In this document: one piece after another, positions 33,411 through 35,816 of the stretch
Position numbering within the stretch: position 1 is the stretch's first letter
Layout of the letters: each line of letters begins with the position of its first letter
Assembly: GCA_030428385.1 (NCBI GenBank)
Contig: JAUIDY010000062.1
Coordinates: 1 to 35,816, forward strand
DNA: 35,816 bases
Origin: Rhodothermia bacterium
GTDB lineage: Bacteria; Bacteroidota; Rhodothermia; Rhodothermales; JAAAOL01
Reading direction: 5' to 3'
The notes under the pieces: model-generated
What the model saw: only the letters and a program-made list of their open reading frames with translations
What the model was told of the DNA's origin: nothing
The model's database searches: none
Program-made: the position numbers and the translations under genes

Positions 33411-35564
33411 CTACAGGGCATGCAGGATTTGCTGTGCCACCGGGTGATTGGGCTGGATGCGTAACGCCGCCTCGGCATAGCGGCGGGCCTCGCCCATCTG
33501 CTCGCTGCGGAAATGGGCAAGGGCGAGGTTCACCAACCCATCCACATAACCGGGGTCAACGGTTACGGCCTGCGAGAGCAACTGGATGGCTGCCGGCAAA
33601 TTATTGGCATTGAGGTGGTACGTTCCTAAATTTCCAAGCGCCACTGGGTTTTGAGGCTCGGCCTGTACGGCGGCTTCGAACTGTTCGCGTGCCTTTTCCG
33701 GTTCATCCTGTGTGGCGTACAAGAGCCCCAGGTTGCCACGTGCTTCGGCATAATCTGGATCTAACCGGATGGCTTCGAGCATGGCTTCCTCAGCTGCCTC
33801 AAACTGACCCTGGCGCAAAAAGGCCGTTCCCACATTAAAGTGCGCCACCGCCAACCAGGGCTGTTCAGCCGCCGCCTGCTGGTACTGATCCATGGCGGCC
33901 TCCAGTTGACCTTGGGCCTCCAGGAAGCGGCCGTAATTGACACGCACCTCAGCCAGGGCAGGCTGAATCCCCAGCGCCCGCTGATACAGGCGGCTGATGC
34001 GGCTGGGATCGCGCCCGGCAACCTCATAGGCCTGTGCCAGCGCATTCAGCCGCTCGGGGATATTGGGATTAATCCGTACTGCCTGTTCCAGTGCTCCTAA
34101 CGCCTCTGTTTCCCGCCCTAACCGACGCAGTCCCAATCCTCGCAGATAATACCCTTCTCCATGGGTTGTAGAATCTTGCAAGGCCTCAGCCAGGAGTTGC
34201 ACGCCTCGTTCCAGCGCATCCGTATCATCGTTTTGCTGCCCGTAGACGACGTATGCCATGCCTTCATAGATACGGCCCGCTTCGCTTTCCCTATCGTGCT
34301 CAAAATAGGGAGTCAGTTGAACGGAATGCGCCGCTATGGGCGCGGGCAGGGCTGCGGTTGTTTGCTCAACCACCCGTATCCGATGATCGGTGAACGAGGC
34401 ATGCGGTGCATCATCGGCCTCCACTTTCGGCATGTGACAGTCAAAACAGTTCGACGTGCCCTGATGCTGTGCCCGTGCTTCTTCGGATGCAAATTGCCCC
34501 TGCAATGCATCGAGGGCATGGCACGAAATGCAGGTGTTGTTAAAATAGGTAGCTCCCGCCTCCCGAAAGCCTTCATGGGGATTGTGGCAGGTCACGCAAT
34601 CCATAGCCCCAGGCGTCCCTTGGGTAGCAATAAAACACGCGCTCTGCTTCATCCGATCCGCGTGGGAGATTACCCCAATGCGCTCTTCATCTTCGGAGGC
34701 TTCCGAAAATAGGGCCAGAAATCCATCCAACGGTTGGGAAGGCCGAAAACCAAAGGGCTCCTGACCATCCCGCAGCAACGACACCGTACCGTGCAGATGA
34801 CATTGCTGGCACACATCCAGCCGCCGCTCCAGCGAGAGGTGGCGGGGGTTGACAATGGTCCAGTCTACCGAATCAGACGGTTCCGGATTCGCCAGCCGCG
34901 CATCAACATGGCGTTCTCCGGGACCATGGCACCGTTCACAGCCGATTCCATGCGGTACCGTGCGGTACTTCCCTTCGGCAAAGGGTTCACTTTCGGGCAA
35001 GCTGTTGTGACAGGCCATACACCGGTCTGGGACCAACCGAGCGAACCGGCTATTGGCTTCGGCATAGCCCGGACTGAAATCCCAGCGTTCCGTCTGCGTA
35101 TACCAGGTGAGTGGCAATTCAAACAGCCGCCCGTTGTTTTCTGTCAGATATGTGCGGGCTGCCGTGCCACTTCCCACCACAAACTGCATTTCACGCAGGA
35201 GTTGGTGTCCACCATCGCGGCGTTCCTCCTGGTACAGCTTCCCATCCCGCTCCACGATGCGATAGATAAGTCCCGAAGCAGCATCTGTCACTTCGACCCC
35301 TACCGTTTCCACCCGGTTCTCTTGGGTCAACGGATAGTAGGACTGTGCCATCCCATGCTGTTGATACCCACGCCACTCGTCTTCATGGCAGGAGAAGCAC
35401 GCCTCATCTCCCACATAGGCTACGCCAGCCGTCACGTTTTGAAAGGGTAATGCCGCCGCTGCTTCAGTGGGAATGCCAGCATCACCGTTTGCTGCTTCCT
35501 CGACTTTTTTCGTACACCCTCCGAGGACGATTCCAACGAAGCAACAAAGGACTAGGACGCGCAT
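33411..35564 (-). CDS. Seven-heme c-type cytochrome with TPR domain, lipoprotein
   Basis: A 717-residue lipoprotein (MRVLVLCCFVGIVLGGC). The N-terminal ~410 residues hold seven CxxCH heme sites: CFSCH (56-60), CMACH, CERCH, CQQCH, CVTCH, CISCH and CFDCH. They follow the cytochrome c554-like arrangement, including MKQSACFIATQG...CVTCHNPHEGF. The C-terminal ~300 residues are TPRs (for example LRGLGLRRLGRETEALGALEQAVRINP, HFNVGTAFLRQGQFEAAEEAMLEAIRLDP). Periplasmic or outer-membrane electron transfer is likely, with the TPRs as a protein-binding arm. Substrate and partner are unknown. The frame extends 13 codons upstream but the signal peptide sets the start. The stop is adjacent to the convergent ypdA stop. 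Confidence 0.93.
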   Translation of the reverse strand: MRVLVLCCFVGIVLGGCTKKVEEAANGDAGIPTEAAAALPFQNVTAGVAYVGDEACFSCHEDEWRGYQQHGMAQSYYPLTQENRVETVGVEVTDAASGLIYRIVERDGKLYQEERRDGGHQLLREMQFVVGSGTAARTYLTENNGRLFELPLTWYTQTERWDFSPGYAEANSRFARLVPDRCMACHNSLPESEPFAEGKYRTVPHGIGCERCHGPGERHVDARLANPEPSDSVDWTIVNPRHLSLERRLDVCQQCHLHGTVSLLRDGQEPFGFRPSQPLDGFLALFSEASEDEERIGVISHADRMKQSACFIATQGTPGAMDCVTCHNPHEGFREAGATYFNNTCISCHALDALQGQFASEEARAQHQGTSNCFDCHMPKVEADDAPHASFTDHRIRVVEQTTAALPAPIAAHSVQLTPYFEHDRESEAGRIYEGMAYVVYGQQNDDTDALERGVQLLAEALQDSTTHGEGYYLRGLGLRRLGRETEALGALEQAVRINPNIPERLNALAQAYEVAGRDPSRISRLYQRALGIQPALAEVRVNYGRFLEAQGQLEAAMDQYQQAAAEQPWLAVAHFNVGTAFLRQGQFEAAEEAMLEAIRLDPDYAEARGNLGLLYATQDEPEKAREQFEAAVQAEPQNPVALGNLGTYHLNANNLPAAIQLLSQAVTVDPGYVDGLVNLALAHFRSEQMGEARRYAEAALRIQPNHPVAQQILHAL

Positions 35565-35643
35565 GGCAGCCAGACTACCGATGAAAGGAGATTCAGCGTC
35601 CAAACAGTCGCCCTGGCATCAGGTTTCAAACACCAAAAAATAG

Positions 35644-35679
35644 AAAAGCGGAGCCCCCGAATGGAAGGCTCCGCTTTTT
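35644..35679. terminator. Bidirectional rho-independent terminator
   Basis: A perfect 12-bp inverted repeat (AAAAGCGGAGCC ... GGCTCCGCTTTT) with an 11-base loop has T-rich tracts on both strands. It lies just beyond the stop of the edge gene (minus strand) and 80 bases upstream of the cytochrome start, so its main task is to end the edge gene's transcript. Confidence 0.85.
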
Positions 35680-35705
35680 ATTTCACACCTGTAGCGGTTG
35701 TTCGC

Positions 35706-35816
35706 TTAGAGCGAGATGCTAGCGGTGATGAGCTGCACGTTGTCGAACGGATCCGTCGGACGATACGCGTAGTCGATCGACAACACGTTGCCGTCCAACT
35801 CCAGGTTCAATCCCGC
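35706..35816 (-). CDS. C-terminus of a probable outer-membrane barrel protein (partial)
   Basis: The last 36 residues of a minus-strand gene that begins outside the window. The visible end has alternating hydrophobic residues, LNLELDGNVLSIDYAYRPTD and DNVQLITASISL, as in the last two strands of an outer-membrane beta-barrel; the style recalls the PorV/UPF0164 group (…DYAYRP…). Most barrels end in Phe or Tyr and this one ends in Leu, so the call is tentative. A strong terminator follows. Confidence 0.6.
   Translation of the reverse strand, partial: AGLNLELDGNVLSIDYAYRPTDPFDNVQLITASISL

Noticed and set aside
1-35816. CRISPR array, tRNA or rRNA genes, prophage or transposase
   Set aside because: I looked for regularly spaced repeats, cloverleaf-like sequences and transposase motifs and found none that hold up.

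Overview
The window reads as a chromosomal segment of a Rhodothermota/Bacteroidota-type Gram-negative bacterium of moderately high GC (high fifties by eye). Pointers are the DPVKALRYE-ending FtsX/MacB permease, many lipoprotein signal peptides, few clear Shine-Dalgarno sites, several TTTG-N19/20-TAnnTTTG promoter-like pairs, a bacillithiol-type YpdA, and outer-membrane barrel proteins. This assignment is inference. I see no tRNA, rRNA, CRISPR array, transposase or phage module. Nearly all genes are intact.

Layout. 1-2350: an ABC exporter permease (minus), missing only the end of its stop codon. 2545-3406: two small unrecognised minus-strand genes, one with three copies of a K/R-SPMA-L/I motif. 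3407-4041: a long intergenic region with an AT-rich core. 4042-9246: a GAF-domain protein, a lipoprotein with a DsbA-like domain, a secreted intradiol dioxygenase (minus) and an exported NTF2-like protein. 9323-12580: a large secreted BNR/sortilin-like propeller protein. 12854-14813: a GNAT acetyltransferase, a methyltransferase and a DUF1080 lipoprotein. 15035-18179 (minus): a cysteine operon. 18253-20975 (minus): a glutaminyl cyclase, an MBL-fold hydrolase and a Pycsar-effector-like membrane protein. 21033-26783 (minus): a metallophosphoesterase-barrel protein, an SdiA-regulated-type lipoprotein and an exported unknown. 26880-33409: rnhB, aroK, truA, a kelch lipoprotein, a small membrane protein, arcA, tadA and ypdA. 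33411-35564 (minus): a seven-heme cytochrome/TPR lipoprotein. The right edge holds the C-terminus of a barrel-like protein.

The clearest regulatory find is upstream of cysM. A 30-codon leader reads Cys at six of residues 4-12, followed by a 12-bp terminator hairpin with a U6 tract directly before cysM. A segment just after the Cys codons can pair (14 of 15 positions) with the 5' arm of that terminator. This is the layout of ribosome-mediated attenuation. It would control the carrier-protein route to cysteine: MoeB/MoeZ-type enzyme charges the CysO-like carrier, CysM makes carrier-bound cysteine, and the JAMM peptidase (Mec) releases it.

Other points of interest are the Pycsar-effector-like membrane protein overlapping an MBL-fold (phosphodiesterase-like) gene, two inverted copies of a ~167-bp fold-back element about 10 kb apart, a REPIN-like hairpin pair, and a promoter-like sequence preceding a possible 35-residue cationic peptide.
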